Shown piece by piece: positions 1-7,830 of a DNA stretch of 64,000 nt. The notes under the pieces are model-generated. The model made no database searches. It saw only the letters and a program-made list of their open reading frames with translations, and had not been told where the DNA came from. Source of the stretch: Streptosporangium saharense (GTDB taxonomy: Bacteria; Actinomycetota; Actinomycetes; Streptosporangiales; Streptosporangiaceae). The DNA lies in NCBI RefSeq assembly GCF_014203715.1, contig NZ_JACHJP010000007.1:62001-126000 (forward strand), in the 5' to 3' direction. The translations under genes and the position numbers were made by a program. Position 1 is the stretch's first letter, and each line of letters begins with the position of its first letter.

Positions 1-1237
1 AGCCGGTGTCACGCTGCTGGCCGTACTGGCCACGCTGACCGTGCTGCCCGCGGTGCTGCGCTACGCCGGGCCCCGGGTGAACTCCCGCAAGGAGCGCCGT
101 AACCAGAGCGCGGCCGTCCCGCCGACCGAGGGCCGCTGGTACCGGCTCACCCACACCGTCATGCGGCGCCCGCTCGCCTTCACCGCCGTCATCGTGGTCG
201 TGCTGGTCGGGCTCGGCCTGCCCTTCCTCGGCGTCAACTGGGCGCGTCCCGGCGACTGGGTGCTGCCCGCGCAGGCCGACGCCCGCCTGGTGACCCAGAA
301 GCTGGCCGCCGACTTCTCGCACGACCCGGCCAAGCTGGTCACCTCGGTCGTCGAGGGCGAGGCCGACACCGCCGCGCTCGACGCCTACGCCCGCAGGCTC
401 GACGCGGTCGCCAACGTGGACAGCGCGCGGGTGACCGGCACCGCGACCGAGCAGGCCAGGCTCGCCATCGGCTACTCGATCGACCCGATGTCGCGCGAGG
501 CCCGCACGATGGTCGAGAAACTGCGCGCGGTCCCCCCGCCACAGGGAACGAAGGCCTCCTTCACCGGCATGCCCGCCTCCCGGGTGGACATCGTCGACAT
601 GGTCATCTCCCGGATGCCGTGGATGGCGCTGTTCGTGGCGGTGGTCTCCTTCGTGGTGCTGTTCCTGGCCTTCGGGTCCGTGGTGCTGCCGCTGAAGTCG
701 ATCGTGCTCAACCTGCTGTCACTGTCGGCCTCCTTCGGCGCCATCAAGTTGATCTTCCAGGACGGCTGGCTCTCGGGGGTGCTGGGCTTCGTCCCGGTCG
801 GCGCGATCGACGTCAACTTCCCGGTACTGATCGTGGCCATCGCCTTCGGCCTGGCCATGGACTACGAGGTCTTCCTGCTGTCGCGGATCCGCGAGGAGAT
901 GGAGCGCACCGGCGACCCGGTCGAGTCCATCGCCCTGGGCGTCCAGCACACGGCGAGGATCATCACCAGTGCCGCGCTGCTGCTCGTCGTGGTCGTCGGC
1001 GGCTTCGTGATCTCCGGCATCACGTTCATGAAGATGGCCGGTGTCGGTCTGCTCATCGCGGTCGTCGTCGACGTGACGATCGTCCGCGGCCTGCTCGTTC
1101 CCGCGACGATGCGCCTGCTCGGCCGGGCCGCGTGGTGGGCGCCCGCCCCGCTCAGACGGGTGTGGGAGAAGTTCGGCGTGCGCGAGGTCAGCGACGCCGA
1201 CGAGATCGACCTGGCTCCCCGTCCCGCAGGAGTGTGA
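1..1237 (+). CDS. MMPL family (RND superfamily) transporter, C-terminal part
   Basis: The frame is open from base 2, so the gene starts before the window; about 411 residues are visible. The first residues end a membrane segment with the family motif LTVLPAVLRY. Then come a TM helix (about bases 170-235), an extracytoplasmic loop (about 240-600) and a block of five hydrophobic helices (about 610-1125). Within that block are the diagnostic MMPL motif AMDYEVFLLSRIREE and the final IAVVVDVTIVRGLLVPATM. This family exports lipids, drugs or other hydrophobic compounds using the proton gradient; the substrate cannot be read from the sequence. The next gene starts 3 bp after the stop, so the two are probably cotranslated. 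Confidence 0.9.
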   Translation, partial: AGVTLLAVLATLTVLPAVLRYAGPRVNSRKERRNQSAAVPPTEGRWYRLTHTVMRRPLAFTAVIVVVLVGLGLPFLGVNWARPGDWVLPAQADARLVTQKLAADFSHDPAKLVTSVVEGEADTAALDAYARRLDAVANVDSARVTGTATEQARLAIGYSIDPMSREARTMVEKLRAVPPPQGTKASFTGMPASRVDIVDMVISRMPWMALFVAVVSFVVLFLAFGSVVLPLKSIVLNLLSLSASFGAIKLIFQDGWLSGVLGFVPVGAIDVNFPVLIVAIAFGLAMDYEVFLLSRIREEMERTGDPVESIALGVQHTARIITSAALLLVVVVGGFVISGITFMKMAGVGLLIAVVVDVTIVRGLLVPATMRLLGRAAWWAPAPLRRVWEKFGVREVSDADEIDLAPRPAGV

Positions 1238-1240
1238 CCC

Positions 1241-2278
1241 GTGACCACGATGGAATACCGCGTGCTCGGCCGTACCGGCCTGAAGGTGAGCAAGCTCTGC
1301 CTGGGCACCATGATGTTCGGGTCCTGGGGCACCTCCGACCAGGGCGACGTCACCAAGATCATCGGTACGGCGCTCGACGCGGGCGTGAACTTCCTCGACA
1401 CCTCGGACAACTACTCCGGGGGCGAGTCCGAGGAACTCGTCGGCAGGGCGCTGGCCGACCTGGGCGCCCGGGACAGGGTGGTGCTCGCCACCAAGTGCCA
1501 CATGCCCATGGGTGAGGACCCGAACTCGCGGGGCAACTCCCGGCGATGGATCTTCCAGGAGGTCGAGAACAGCCTGCGCCGTCTCGGCACGGACTGGATC
1601 GACCTCTACCAGATCCACCGTCCCGACCTCACCACCGACATCGACGAGACCCTCGGCGCGCTCACCGACCTGGTCCGCGCCGGGAAGATCCGTTATTTCG
1701 GCACCTCGACCTTCCCCGCCCACCTGCTCGTCGAGGCGCACTGGACCTCGCAGTTCCGGGCGAGGGAGCGCTTCGTCTGTGAGCAGGCGCCGTACTCACT
1801 GCTGGTGCGCGGCGTCGAGGGCGACGTGCTCCCGGTGTGCGAGAAGCTCGGCACCGGCGTCATCACCTGGAGCCCACTGGCGGGCGGCTGGCTGAGCGGG
1901 ACCTACCGCAAGGACCGGGAGCTGCCGTTCACCATCCGCAGCTTCGTGCTGCCCGAGCGTTACGACATGCGGCTGTCCGAGAACCAGCGCAAACTGGAGG
2001 CCGTCGAGGCCTTCGCCGAGCTGGCCGAGCGGACGGACGTCAGCCTGATCGAGCTGTCGCTCGCCTTCGTGCTCCAGCACCCGGCCGTCACCTCGGTGAT
2101 CATCGGCCCCCGTACGGCGGAGCACCTCGACAGCCAGCTCTCCGCGGCGGAGGTGTCGCTCGGCGCGGACGTCCTCGACGAGATCGACAGGATCGTCCCG
2201 CCCGGCGTCACGCTCAACCCGCACGACGCCGGTTGGCGTCATCCGGCCCTGGAAGACCAGGCCAGACGGCGTCGTTGA
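1241..2278 (+). CDS. Aldo/keto reductase
   Basis: A 345-residue NAD(P)H-dependent oxidoreductase of the aldo/keto reductase family (TIM barrel). The catalytic tetrad can be followed: Asp and Tyr in FLDTSDNYSGGESEELVG, Lys in VVLATKCHMP and His in LYQIHRPDL. The C-terminal coenzyme-binding signature VIIGPRTAEHLDSQL is present. The start is GTG, 3 bp after the MMPL stop, which suggests one transcript and translational coupling. The substrate is unknown. The pairing with an exporter may reflect detoxification, but that is inference. Confidence 0.92.
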   Translation: MTTMEYRVLGRTGLKVSKLCLGTMMFGSWGTSDQGDVTKIIGTALDAGVNFLDTSDNYSGGESEELVGRALADLGARDRVVLATKCHMPMGEDPNSRGNSRRWIFQEVENSLRRLGTDWIDLYQIHRPDLTTDIDETLGALTDLVRAGKIRYFGTSTFPAHLLVEAHWTSQFRARERFVCEQAPYSLLVRGVEGDVLPVCEKLGTGVITWSPLAGGWLSGTYRKDRELPFTIRSFVLPERYDMRLSENQRKLEAVEAFAELAERTDVSLIELSLAFVLQHPAVTSVIIGPRTAEHLDSQLSAAEVSLGADVLDEIDRIVPPGVTLNPHDAGWRHPALEDQARRRR

Positions 2279-2422
2279 AAATTCATGAAATATGATTCGG
2301 CTGTAATGACATAGCACAATCCCAGCCGGAAGCGGCCGTCGGCAATTGAAATATGAGCCCGTCTATATGTTTGCCGGCGGCCGCACCCGCTGTCAGCACG
2401 GACCGTGGTAGCACGAATACAG

Positions 2423-2440
2423 TCCTAATTTGTTTTAGGA
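2423..2440. repeat. Palindrome TCCTAA-N6-TTAGGA
   Basis: Perfect 6-bp arms around a TTTGTT loop, 13 bp upstream of the -35 box of the kinase promoter. It could be a weak terminator for the upstream reductase or an operator for the response regulator encoded downstream. Confidence 0.4.
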
Positions 2441-2452
2441 GTGTCATTAACG

Positions 2453-2481
2453 TTGCACGGGATACGCCTTGCCTAGATAAT
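2453..2481 (+). promoter_or_regulatory. Probable sigma-70-type promoter of the sensor kinase gene
   Basis: TTGCAC (2453-2458), 17-bp spacer, GATAAT (2476-2481): close to the -35/-10 consensus with ideal spacing. Transcription would begin near 2488, giving a leader of about 105 nt. Confidence 0.6.
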
Positions 2482-2592
2482 GTTGGAAGCAGGACCGGCT
2501 ACGCTGGCGTTCGGGGGAACAAGACCAGCAATGCATTCCATGGTTCGCTTACTTCACTGCAGCCAGACCAGCCGTAGCGGACCGGTCCGTCC

Positions 2593-3768
2593 ATGCTCGA
2601 AGTTCGTCCATTGAAATGCACGGGGATGACGATGCAAGGGACCAGTATCGGCGCACTTCTCACACCTCACCAACGATTCACGTTAAACAGTTCAGCAATA
2701 CTTGAAGCGTACGAGAACCGGCTGCGGGCACTCTCAAGCCCGTTGGTCAGAAGCCCTGAGATCTGGGAGGAATGTCGGCTACAGGCCGAATTGGTGCTCA
2801 CCGAGTGCGCCGAGGCCCTCAGGACCGGGGAGCGGAGGAGCCGCCCGAGGTTCACCGAACTACCCGCCCACGCCACCAGCCAGATCGACCCTCTGGAGGC
2901 CGCGCTCGGCTGGTCGGAGCTGTTCGACGCGGCGTGTGACCGCCTGCCCGCCATCCTGGACGGCCATCCGGACGAGGCGGAACTGCGCAAGGCCTTCCTG
3001 ACGACCCTCAACCGGGGCATTCTCGCGCTCACCCAGGTCCTGTCCGCCCAGCGGGACGTCATGACGCTCGACCGCATCCACGAGACGCAGATCGACGACC
3101 GTCACCGTCTGGCGCGGGAGATCCACGACTGGATCGGCAGCGGCGTCAGCATGGCCCTCCTCCACCTCGACCTGTTCGAGAGCCAGCGCCAGGCCGCGGG
3201 CATGGAGATGGAGATCAGGAACATCCGCCAGGCGCTCTTCGAGATCTCCCAGGGCGCGAGGAGGCTGGTCTCCGGGCTGAGGCTCCGGGTGGCGGAACCG
3301 CCTCTCGCCATCGCCCTGAAGGAGTTCGCCAGGGACGCCGCGCCCGCGGAGACCGAGGTGGACGTCGCCGTCCATGGGGACGAGCGGCTGCTGCCCGACC
3401 ACTACAAGAGCGAGATCTTCGCGGTGCTCCGCGAGGGCATGCGCAACGCCTTCGCGCACTCCAGGGCCACGAAGGTCGTCACCCGGGTGGACATCGTCTC
3501 AGGGGACCTTCTCGCGACGGTCGACGACGACGGCACGGGTCTGATCGTCAAGGACAAGGAGAACAGCGCCGGACTCTCCTCCATGAGAGAGCGCATCGAG
3601 CTACTACACGGGGTTTTCCACCTCGCCAGCCGCCTGTCCGCAGGCACGCGGCTCCGGATATGGGTCCCGCTTCCAGGAGCTATGTCATGCCGGAATCAAA
3701 TGATCGCATTCGGATCCTCGTCGCCGACGACCACACCCTGTTCAGAGACGCCCTCTGCCAGGTGCTGA
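2593..3768 (+). CDS. Sensor histidine kinase (NarL/HisKA_3 type)
   Basis: A 391-residue soluble kinase with no membrane segment. The N-terminal 150 residues are an unrecognised helical sensor region. The phosphoacceptor lies in RLAREIHDWIGSGVS (His about residue 178), typical of the HisKA_3 class. The HATPase follows with N-box EGMRNAFAHSRATKV, G1 VDDDGTGL and G2 GLSSMRERIELLHG. The first ATG (2593) has no Shine-Dalgarno; ATG 2632, preceded by GGGGA, is a credible alternative. The frame continues 82 bp into the response regulator gene and adds about 30 residues after the usual end (WVPLP). It should phosphorylate the regulator encoded next to it. Confidence 0.9.
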   Translation: MLEVRPLKCTGMTMQGTSIGALLTPHQRFTLNSSAILEAYENRLRALSSPLVRSPEIWEECRLQAELVLTECAEALRTGERRSRPRFTELPAHATSQIDPLEAALGWSELFDAACDRLPAILDGHPDEAELRKAFLTTLNRGILALTQVLSAQRDVMTLDRIHETQIDDRHRLAREIHDWIGSGVSMALLHLDLFESQRQAAGMEMEIRNIRQALFEISQGARRLVSGLRLRVAEPPLAIALKEFARDAAPAETEVDVAVHGDERLLPDHYKSEIFAVLREGMRNAFAHSRATKVVTRVDIVSGDLLATVDDDGTGLIVKDKENSAGLSSMRERIELLHGVFHLASRLSAGTRLRIWVPLPGAMSCRNQMIAFGSSSPTTTPCSETPSARC

Positions 3769-4403
3769 GGGCGGAGGACGACTTCCACGTCGTCGGGGAC
3801 GCGTCGGACGGTCCCGGGGTGATCTCGCTCGCCGCCCACACCAGGCCGGACATCGTGCTCCTCGACGTGGAGATGCCCAACCACCATCCCGCGCGGACCC
3901 TGCCCCGCCTCCTGGAGATATCGCCGCCGCCCAAAGTGATCATCCTGAGCATGCACGACGACCCCCAGTTGGTCCAGGACCTGCTGGCGGCCGGTGCCCA
4001 CGGTTACCTGCACAAGGCCATCCGCAGCCAGGAGCTGCTGGTGGCCATCCGCAGTGTGCACGCGGGTCGTCACGGGGTGACGGTGCTGGTCTCCCAGGCG
4101 ATCGCCCCGGCTCCGCGCTCCGCGCCGCAGGGCGTTCTCACCGAGCGTGAGCAGGAGGTCCTGGCGCTGGTCGCCAAGGCGCTCAGCAACCGGCAGATCG
4201 CCGTCCAGCTTGCGATCACCGAGGGGACCGTCAAACGGCACCTGCGCAACATCTTCGGCAAGCTGTCGGCGGTCTCCAGGATCGACGCGGTCAACAAGGC
4301 GATCGGGACGGCTCCCACCCATCCGCTCCTGCGGTCGGCGCACGCCACACCCCCTCTCACCAGCGTGAAGCAAATTATGGATCGCTGTACTATCGATACA
4401 TGA
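3687..4403 (+). CDS. Response regulator, NarL/LuxR family
   Basis: 238 residues. An N-terminal receiver domain carries the acidic pair in RILVADDHTLF, phosphoacceptor Asp in DIVLLDVEMP, the conserved Ser of ILSMHDD and Lys in HGYLHKA. A C-terminal LuxR HTH begins at LTEREQEVLALVAKALSNRQIA and includes TEGTVKRHLRNI. ATG 3687 was chosen because AGGAG sits 7 nt before it; an upstream ATG at 3660 lacks one. It overlaps the kinase gene by 82 bp, so the two are cotranscribed. The target genes are unknown; the membrane-protein genes immediately downstream are plausible candidates. Confidence 0.93.
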   Translation: MPESNDRIRILVADDHTLFRDALCQVLRAEDDFHVVGDASDGPGVISLAAHTRPDIVLLDVEMPNHHPARTLPRLLEISPPPKVIILSMHDDPQLVQDLLAAGAHGYLHKAIRSQELLVAIRSVHAGRHGVTVLVSQAIAPAPRSAPQGVLTEREQEVLALVAKALSNRQIAVQLAITEGTVKRHLRNIFGKLSAVSRIDAVNKAIGTAPTHPLLRSAHATPPLTSVKQIMDRCTIDT

Positions 4404-4425
4404 CTATCCATTGCTGGGAGGTGCC

Positions 4426-5394
4426 GTGACGCGCACCCTCCGTCTCGTCTCGGGCTGGCACCGTCCGCTCGTCGTGTTCAGTGCCGCGCTGACCGGCCTC
4501 GCCGTGTTCAGCGCGGCCGGCATGCTCATCGACGAGCGCACCCTCGACGGCGCCTCCGTCTGGCTCAAGCCGTTCAAGTTCGCCCTGTCGTTCATGGTCT
4601 ACAGCCTGACGCTCGCCTGGCTGCTGCCGATGCTCAGCCGTACGCCGGAACTCGCGAGGAAGACCGGCACCGCGATCGTCGGGCTCAGCACGGTCGGGGT
4701 CGGGCTGATCGTCGTGCAGGCCGCGCGGGGCAGGCACAGCCACTTCAACATCAGCACCCCCCAGGACGCCGCCGTCTTCGGGGTCATGGGAACGCTCGTG
4801 ACGGTGCTCGCGGTCGTCACCACGGTCATCGCGGTGCTCGCGCTGCGCCAGCAGGCCAACGACCGGGTGACCACGGCGGGGCTGCGCTTCGGGCTGCTGG
4901 TCTGCCTGCTCGGCATGATGGTCGCCTACTACATGGTGGGAGGCACCGGGCGCGGCGAGGCCGCCGCCGCGGGAAGCCTGGCCGCGGGCGCGCACAGCGT
5001 CGGCGTCCCCGACGGCGGTCCCGGCATGCCGATCCTCGGCTGGAGCACCACGGGAGGCGACATGCGCGTCCCCCACGCCGTCGGCCTGCACGCGCTGCAG
5101 GTGATGCCGGTGCTGGCGTTCCTGCTCACCGCGCTCTCCCGCCGCCTGCCCCTCCTCGCCCCCGAGCGCGTACGGCTGGGCCTGGTGTGGATCGCGGGAC
5201 TCGGCTACGCCGGGCTCGTGGTGCTGCTGACCTGGCAGGCGCGCCGGGCCCAGCCGCTGATCTACCCCGACTCCCTCACGCTGACCGCCCTGGCCGCCCT
5301 GGTCGGCGCGGTCGTCGTGGCCGCGGGACTGGTCGTCGCGTTCGGCCGCAGGCAGCCGCTCGTGCCCGCGGCCGTGGGGAAGGGCCTGTCATGA
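4426..5394 (+). CDS. Membrane protein of unknown function
   Basis: 322 residues with about eight hydrophobic segments, for example LVVFSAALTGLAVFSAAGML, FALSFMVYSLTLAWLLPM and FGLLVCLLGMMVAYYMV. I do not recognise the family. GTG 4426 is preceded by GGGAGG (4416-4421). It begins 22 bp after the response regulator and its stop overlaps the ATG of the ABA4-like gene (ATGA), so it is in an operon with both. A conserved-looking polar stretch, HAVGLHALQVMP, lies in the second half. The context suggests a membrane unit whose expression the two-component system may control. Confidence 0.8.
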   Translation: MTRTLRLVSGWHRPLVVFSAALTGLAVFSAAGMLIDERTLDGASVWLKPFKFALSFMVYSLTLAWLLPMLSRTPELARKTGTAIVGLSTVGVGLIVVQAARGRHSHFNISTPQDAAVFGVMGTLVTVLAVVTTVIAVLALRQQANDRVTTAGLRFGLLVCLLGMMVAYYMVGGTGRGEAAAAGSLAAGAHSVGVPDGGPGMPILGWSTTGGDMRVPHAVGLHALQVMPVLAFLLTALSRRLPLLAPERVRLGLVWIAGLGYAGLVVLLTWQARRAQPLIYPDSLTLTALAALVGAVVVAAGLVVAFGRRQPLVPAAVGKGLS

Positions 5395-5867
5395 CGGTCG
5401 ACACGCTCTTCGCCATCACCTTCCCGATGACCGTCCCGTTCTGGGCGCTGATGGTCTTCGCCCCGGCCTGGTCGATCACCCACCGGATCATCTCCTCGCC
5501 GTGGATCATCCTGCCCCCGCTGGCGGTCTATCTGGTGCTGGCGATACCGCGCCTCCCCGCCCTGTGGGAGGTGGTCAGCAGGCCCGACCTGGACCTGATC
5601 ACCGCGTTCTTCGGACAACGGGACGGCGCCGCCATCCTGTGGGCCCACGTCATCGCCTTCGACCTGTTCATCGCCCGCTGGATGTATCTCGACTCCAGAG
5701 AACGCGGCATCCACCCCCTCCTGATGGGCCCCCTCCTGGTCTTCACCCTCCTGCTCTCCCCGATGGGCCTGCTGATCCACATGACCATCCGCACCATCGT
5801 CGGAGCCCCCAGGAACGCACCGGCGGCCGCTCTCGCCGAGAAACACGAAACGAGGTCCGGGTCGTGA
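5391..5867 (+). CDS. ABA4-like (DUF4281) family membrane protein
   Basis: 158 residues with four predicted TM helices. The pattern FAITFPMTVPFWALMVFAP, then AHVIAFDLFIARWMYLDSRERG and SPMGLLIHM, matches the ABA4-like family. The plant founder member is needed for neoxanthin formation; the bacterial role is unknown. The ATG overlaps the preceding stop by 4 bp. The stop codon lies inside the loop of a strong hairpin (5849-5883). Confidence 0.8.
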   Translation: MTVDTLFAITFPMTVPFWALMVFAPAWSITHRIISSPWIILPPLAVYLVLAIPRLPALWEVVSRPDLDLITAFFGQRDGAAILWAHVIAFDLFIARWMYLDSRERGIHPLLMGPLLVFTLLLSPMGLLIHMTIRTIVGAPRNAPAAALAEKHETRSGS

Positions 5868-5883
5868 CGACCCGGACCTCGTT
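5849..5883. terminator. Bidirectional terminator with a 16-bp perfect stem
   Basis: The left arm AACGAGGTCCGGGTCG (5849-5864) and its exact complement (5868-5883) surround a 3-nt loop that is the TGA stop codon of the ABA4-like gene. It sits between that gene and the convergent tRNA-Lys gene and probably terminates both. A clear U-tract is absent. Confidence 0.8.
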
Positions 5884-5893
5884 CTCGTTGCGG

Positions 5894-5967
5894 TGCGCCG
5901 CCAGGGACTCGAACCCCGGACCCGCTGATTAAGAGTCAGCTGCTCTAACCAACTGAGCTAGCGGCGC
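5894..5967 (-). tRNA. tRNA-Lys (anticodon CTT)
   Basis: Reading the minus strand, a 74-nt cloverleaf can be drawn: acceptor stem GCGCCGC with GCGGCGC, D-arm GCTCAGTTGGTTAGAGC, anticodon arm with CTCTTAA loop (anticodon CTT) and T-arm with GGTTCGAGTCC. The discriminator is A and CCA is not encoded. It ends 11 bp before the strong hairpin shared with the upstream coding gene. Confidence 0.96.
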
Positions 5968-6371
5968 CTGCGACGGAGGTAACTCTAGCAGCCTCCCGGA
6001 CGGCGGCGCACATCGGAGAAACAGCCCATCGAACAGAAAGGCGAGGACCGGGCGGCCCCCCAACCGCCCGGCCCTCGCCTGGAAAGAGACCCGGGACCGA
6101 ATGGTCCCCCAACCATCCGGCCCCGGCCTCAACGCGGGCCCACCTTCGCCTCCCCCAAGACTCCGGCGGCTCCGCTCTAGGACGCGATCCCCCTCGCGTC
6201 CGTTTCCGGTGAAAAGTCCCTGCTGTAGCTCCCCCCGGGCTTCGCAGAACCCCTTGACCTGCTTCAACAGTACAGAAGCGAACGTAACGAGCACGTCATC
6301 CGAGGGTTGATTTTGGGCCTACACCCGGAGATGACCCGGTATCACCGGGCGTCCTCCTCAGGGAGGAGTCG
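5968..6371. other. Intergenic region upstream of tRNA-Lys, with tandem hairpins
   Basis: About 400 bp without a credible gene; open frames here lack start signals and run through the tRNA. It should carry the tRNA promoter on the minus strand. Its most distinct content is the pair of related hairpins at 6039-6126. Confidence 0.6.
6039..6126. repeat. Two related hairpins in tandem (49-bp offset)
   Basis: Copy 1 has arms CCGGGCGG (6048-6055) and CCGCCCGG (6064-6071), extended by AGGCGAGG/CCTCGCCT outside an A-C mismatch. Copy 2 has CCGAATGG (6097-6104) and CCATCCGG (6113-6120), extended by CCGGG/CCCGG outside the same A-C mismatch. The 8-nt loops are nearly the same (CCCCCCAA and TCCCCCAA). 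Two stem pairs differ between copies by matched changes on both sides. Confidence 0.75.
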
Positions 6372-6770
6372 TCACTCCGGAAGTTCGAGCCTGACCTCGG
6401 TCTGCCCCCGCAGCGCCCGGCTCACGGTGCAGTACTTCTCCTCGACACGCCTGGCCACGGCACGGAAGACCTCGTCGGCCTCGTCGTCACCCTCGGGAAG
6501 CTCGACGTCGTAGGTCACGGTGATCGGGCCCAGCAGCGTCGGCTCGACCTTCTCCGCCTGGACGGTCATAGCCAGGCGCACGAGCCGGTGACCGCGCTTG
6601 GCGGTGAGGGGCTCGACGGTGACGATGTTGCAGCCGCCCAGCGCGGCGAGCAGCAGTTCGACCGGGGTGAAGACCCCCTGCTCGTCGCCGCTGCCCATGA
6701 CGACCTCGGCTCCGCGGTCGTTGCGGGCCACGAAGCCGTTCTCGGTCCGTTCGACGTTCACCCGCGCCAT
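6372..6770 (-). CDS. OsmC/Ohr family protein
   Basis: 132 residues. The two conserved redox cysteines of the family are visible in LLAALGGCNIVTVEPL and VEEKYCTVSRAL, so a thiol peroxidase acting on organic hydroperoxides is likely. ATG 6770 was chosen because GGGAGGAG lies just upstream; the open frame could start 13 codons earlier without such a site. It acts in the cytoplasm and stands alone. Confidence 0.88.
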   Translation of the reverse strand: MARVNVERTENGFVARNDRGAEVVMGSGDEQGVFTPVELLLAALGGCNIVTVEPLTAKRGHRLVRLAMTVQAEKVEPTLLGPITVTYDVELPEGDDEADEVFRAVARRVEEKYCTVSRALRGQTEVRLELPE

Positions 6771-6822
6771 GACCGCTCCTCCCGTGGTTCCAGGGCCAAC
6801 CCTATCCACGCGGGTGGGCGTC

Positions 6823-7152
6823 TCAGGCGTCGGGATGCTGCGACAGATACTCGATGTAGAAAGGCCGGAGCGCGTCGCCGAGTTCCCCCTCGCCGGAGGC
6901 CATGGCGTCGCTGAGCAGCGCCGAGACCCGGCTCAGGTCGTTGGCCGTCTCGTCCTCGTTCCCGGTCGAGGCCTCCGCCGCGGGAATCACCTTGAGCAGC
7001 TCCCACAGGAAGGCGAAGTCTCCGTGGCGCACGGCGTAGCGGACAGCCCGATCATGCAGTTCCTGGGCCGACAGCGCCTCCAGCTGGTCCGTCTCCAACT
7101 GCCCCACCTCCTTCACGCGGCCTTCTGCCCCCAGATCGCGTCGATCATTCAT
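6823..7152 (-). CDS. Conserved small protein of unknown function
   Basis: 109 residues, acidic, largely helical, without membrane segments. The central part reads ELHDRAVRYAVRHGDFAFLW. I do not recognise a domain. The start is the ATG opening MNDRRDL; only a weak G-rich site precedes it. It is divergent from the holin-like gene and 52 bp upstream of the OsmC gene on the same strand, so those two may be cotranscribed. Confidence 0.6.
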   Translation of the reverse strand: MNDRRDLGAEGRVKEVGQLETDQLEALSAQELHDRAVRYAVRHGDFAFLWELLKVIPAAEASTGNEDETANDLSRVSALLSDAMASGEGELGDALRPFYIEYLSQHPDA

Positions 7153-7273
7153 GTTCTGCCCCCGTACGGCGCCGCCCATGCCCGAATCCGTGACCGAACA
7201 GCCGCGCCGACGCGTCCCAGACTGTTTAGTGTCCAGGTATGTCCTTCCGACCCCCATGCGAGGATGCCCGAAC

Positions 7274-7642
7274 GTGAGAATCATCATCAAGATCCTGGCT
7301 GTGGCGGCCGCCCTGTGGGCGGCGACCCAGCTCGTGAGCGGCATCACGGTGTCCGCGTCGTCCACCAGCAGCCAGATCGTCACCCTGATCGCGGTGGCCC
7401 TGGTCTTCGGTGTCGTCAACGCGGTGCTCAAGCCGATCATCAAGGTCCTCGGCTGTGCCTTCTACGTGCTCACGCTGGGGTTGTTCGCCCTGGTGGTGAA
7501 CGCGGGCCTGCTGCTGCTCACAAGCTGGATCGCCGAGCAGCTCCGCCTGTCGTTCCACGTCGAGGGCTTCGGCGCCGCCTTCTGGGGCGCGATCATCGTC
7601 GGCCTGGTCAGCTGGCTGCTCGACCTGGTCCTCGGCGACTGA
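7274..7642 (+). CDS. Phage-holin-like (4TM) membrane protein
   Basis: 122 residues with four hydrophobic segments, including the family core VFGVVNAVLKPIIKVLGC, then LGLFALVVNAGLLLLTSWIA and the final GAIIVGLVSWLLDLVL. This matches the small bacterial family similar to YvlD, sometimes called mycobacterial 4TM phage holin. No phage genes are nearby, so a chromosomal membrane role is more likely than lysis. GTG 7274 follows AGGA at a good distance. Confidence 0.82.
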   Translation: MRIIIKILAVAAALWAATQLVSGITVSASSTSSQIVTLIAVALVFGVVNAVLKPIIKVLGCAFYVLTLGLFALVVNAGLLLLTSWIAEQLRLSFHVEGFGAAFWGAIIVGLVSWLLDLVLGD

Positions 7643-7656
7643 TCCCGGCTCCCTCC

Positions 7657-7687
7657 GGGGAACGCCAAGGACCCTCGGGCGTTCCCC
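7657..7687. terminator. Stem-loop terminator after the holin-like gene
   Basis: Perfect 10-bp stem GGGGAACGCC/GGCGTTCCCC with an 11-nt loop, 15 bp after the stop codon. It has no strong U-tract, as is usual in actinobacteria. Confidence 0.75.
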
Positions 7688-7817
7688 AAAGAGAGGAAAA
7701 GACAGGGGTAGCCGAAGCGGCCGGGGTAACAGACCATGGCATGGGGGCTCCCCGATGGGCACGGCGTCACCGCCCCGTCACCCTCCGCCCGCCGTACCAG
7801 ATCAGGGCAATGAAGTT

Positions 7818-7830
7818 GACTAACGTTGTC
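7818..7830. promoter_or_regulatory. Possible LacI-type operator upstream of the protease
   Basis: GACTAACGTTGTC equals the perfect 12-bp palindrome found in front of the LacI gene at 18.4 kb with one inserted T. It lies about 125 bp upstream of the protease start, overlapping a TTGAC word. Confidence 0.35.

Larger units (their letters stand above)
2279..2592. other. Intergenic region with promoter and hairpin upstream of a two-component system
   Basis: This stretch is clearly more AT-rich than its surroundings and I see no convincing gene in it. It holds two similar AT-rich words (ATGAAATATGA near 2285 and TTGAAATATGAG near 2346), a small hairpin at 2423-2440 and a good promoter at 2453-2481. 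A 74-codon open frame (2353-2577) has no ribosome binding site and was not called. Confidence 0.6.

Noticed and set aside
2353-2577. 74-codon open frame upstream of the sensor kinase
   Set aside because: It lacks a ribosome site, its composition is not protein-like, and it spans the predicted kinase promoter.
5929-6294. 121-codon minus-strand frame
   Set aside because: It runs through the tRNA-Lys gene and the tandem hairpins and has no start signal.
7274-7642. Holin-like gene as a sign of prophage
   Set aside because: No other phage gene is nearby and this family is a common chromosomal membrane protein.
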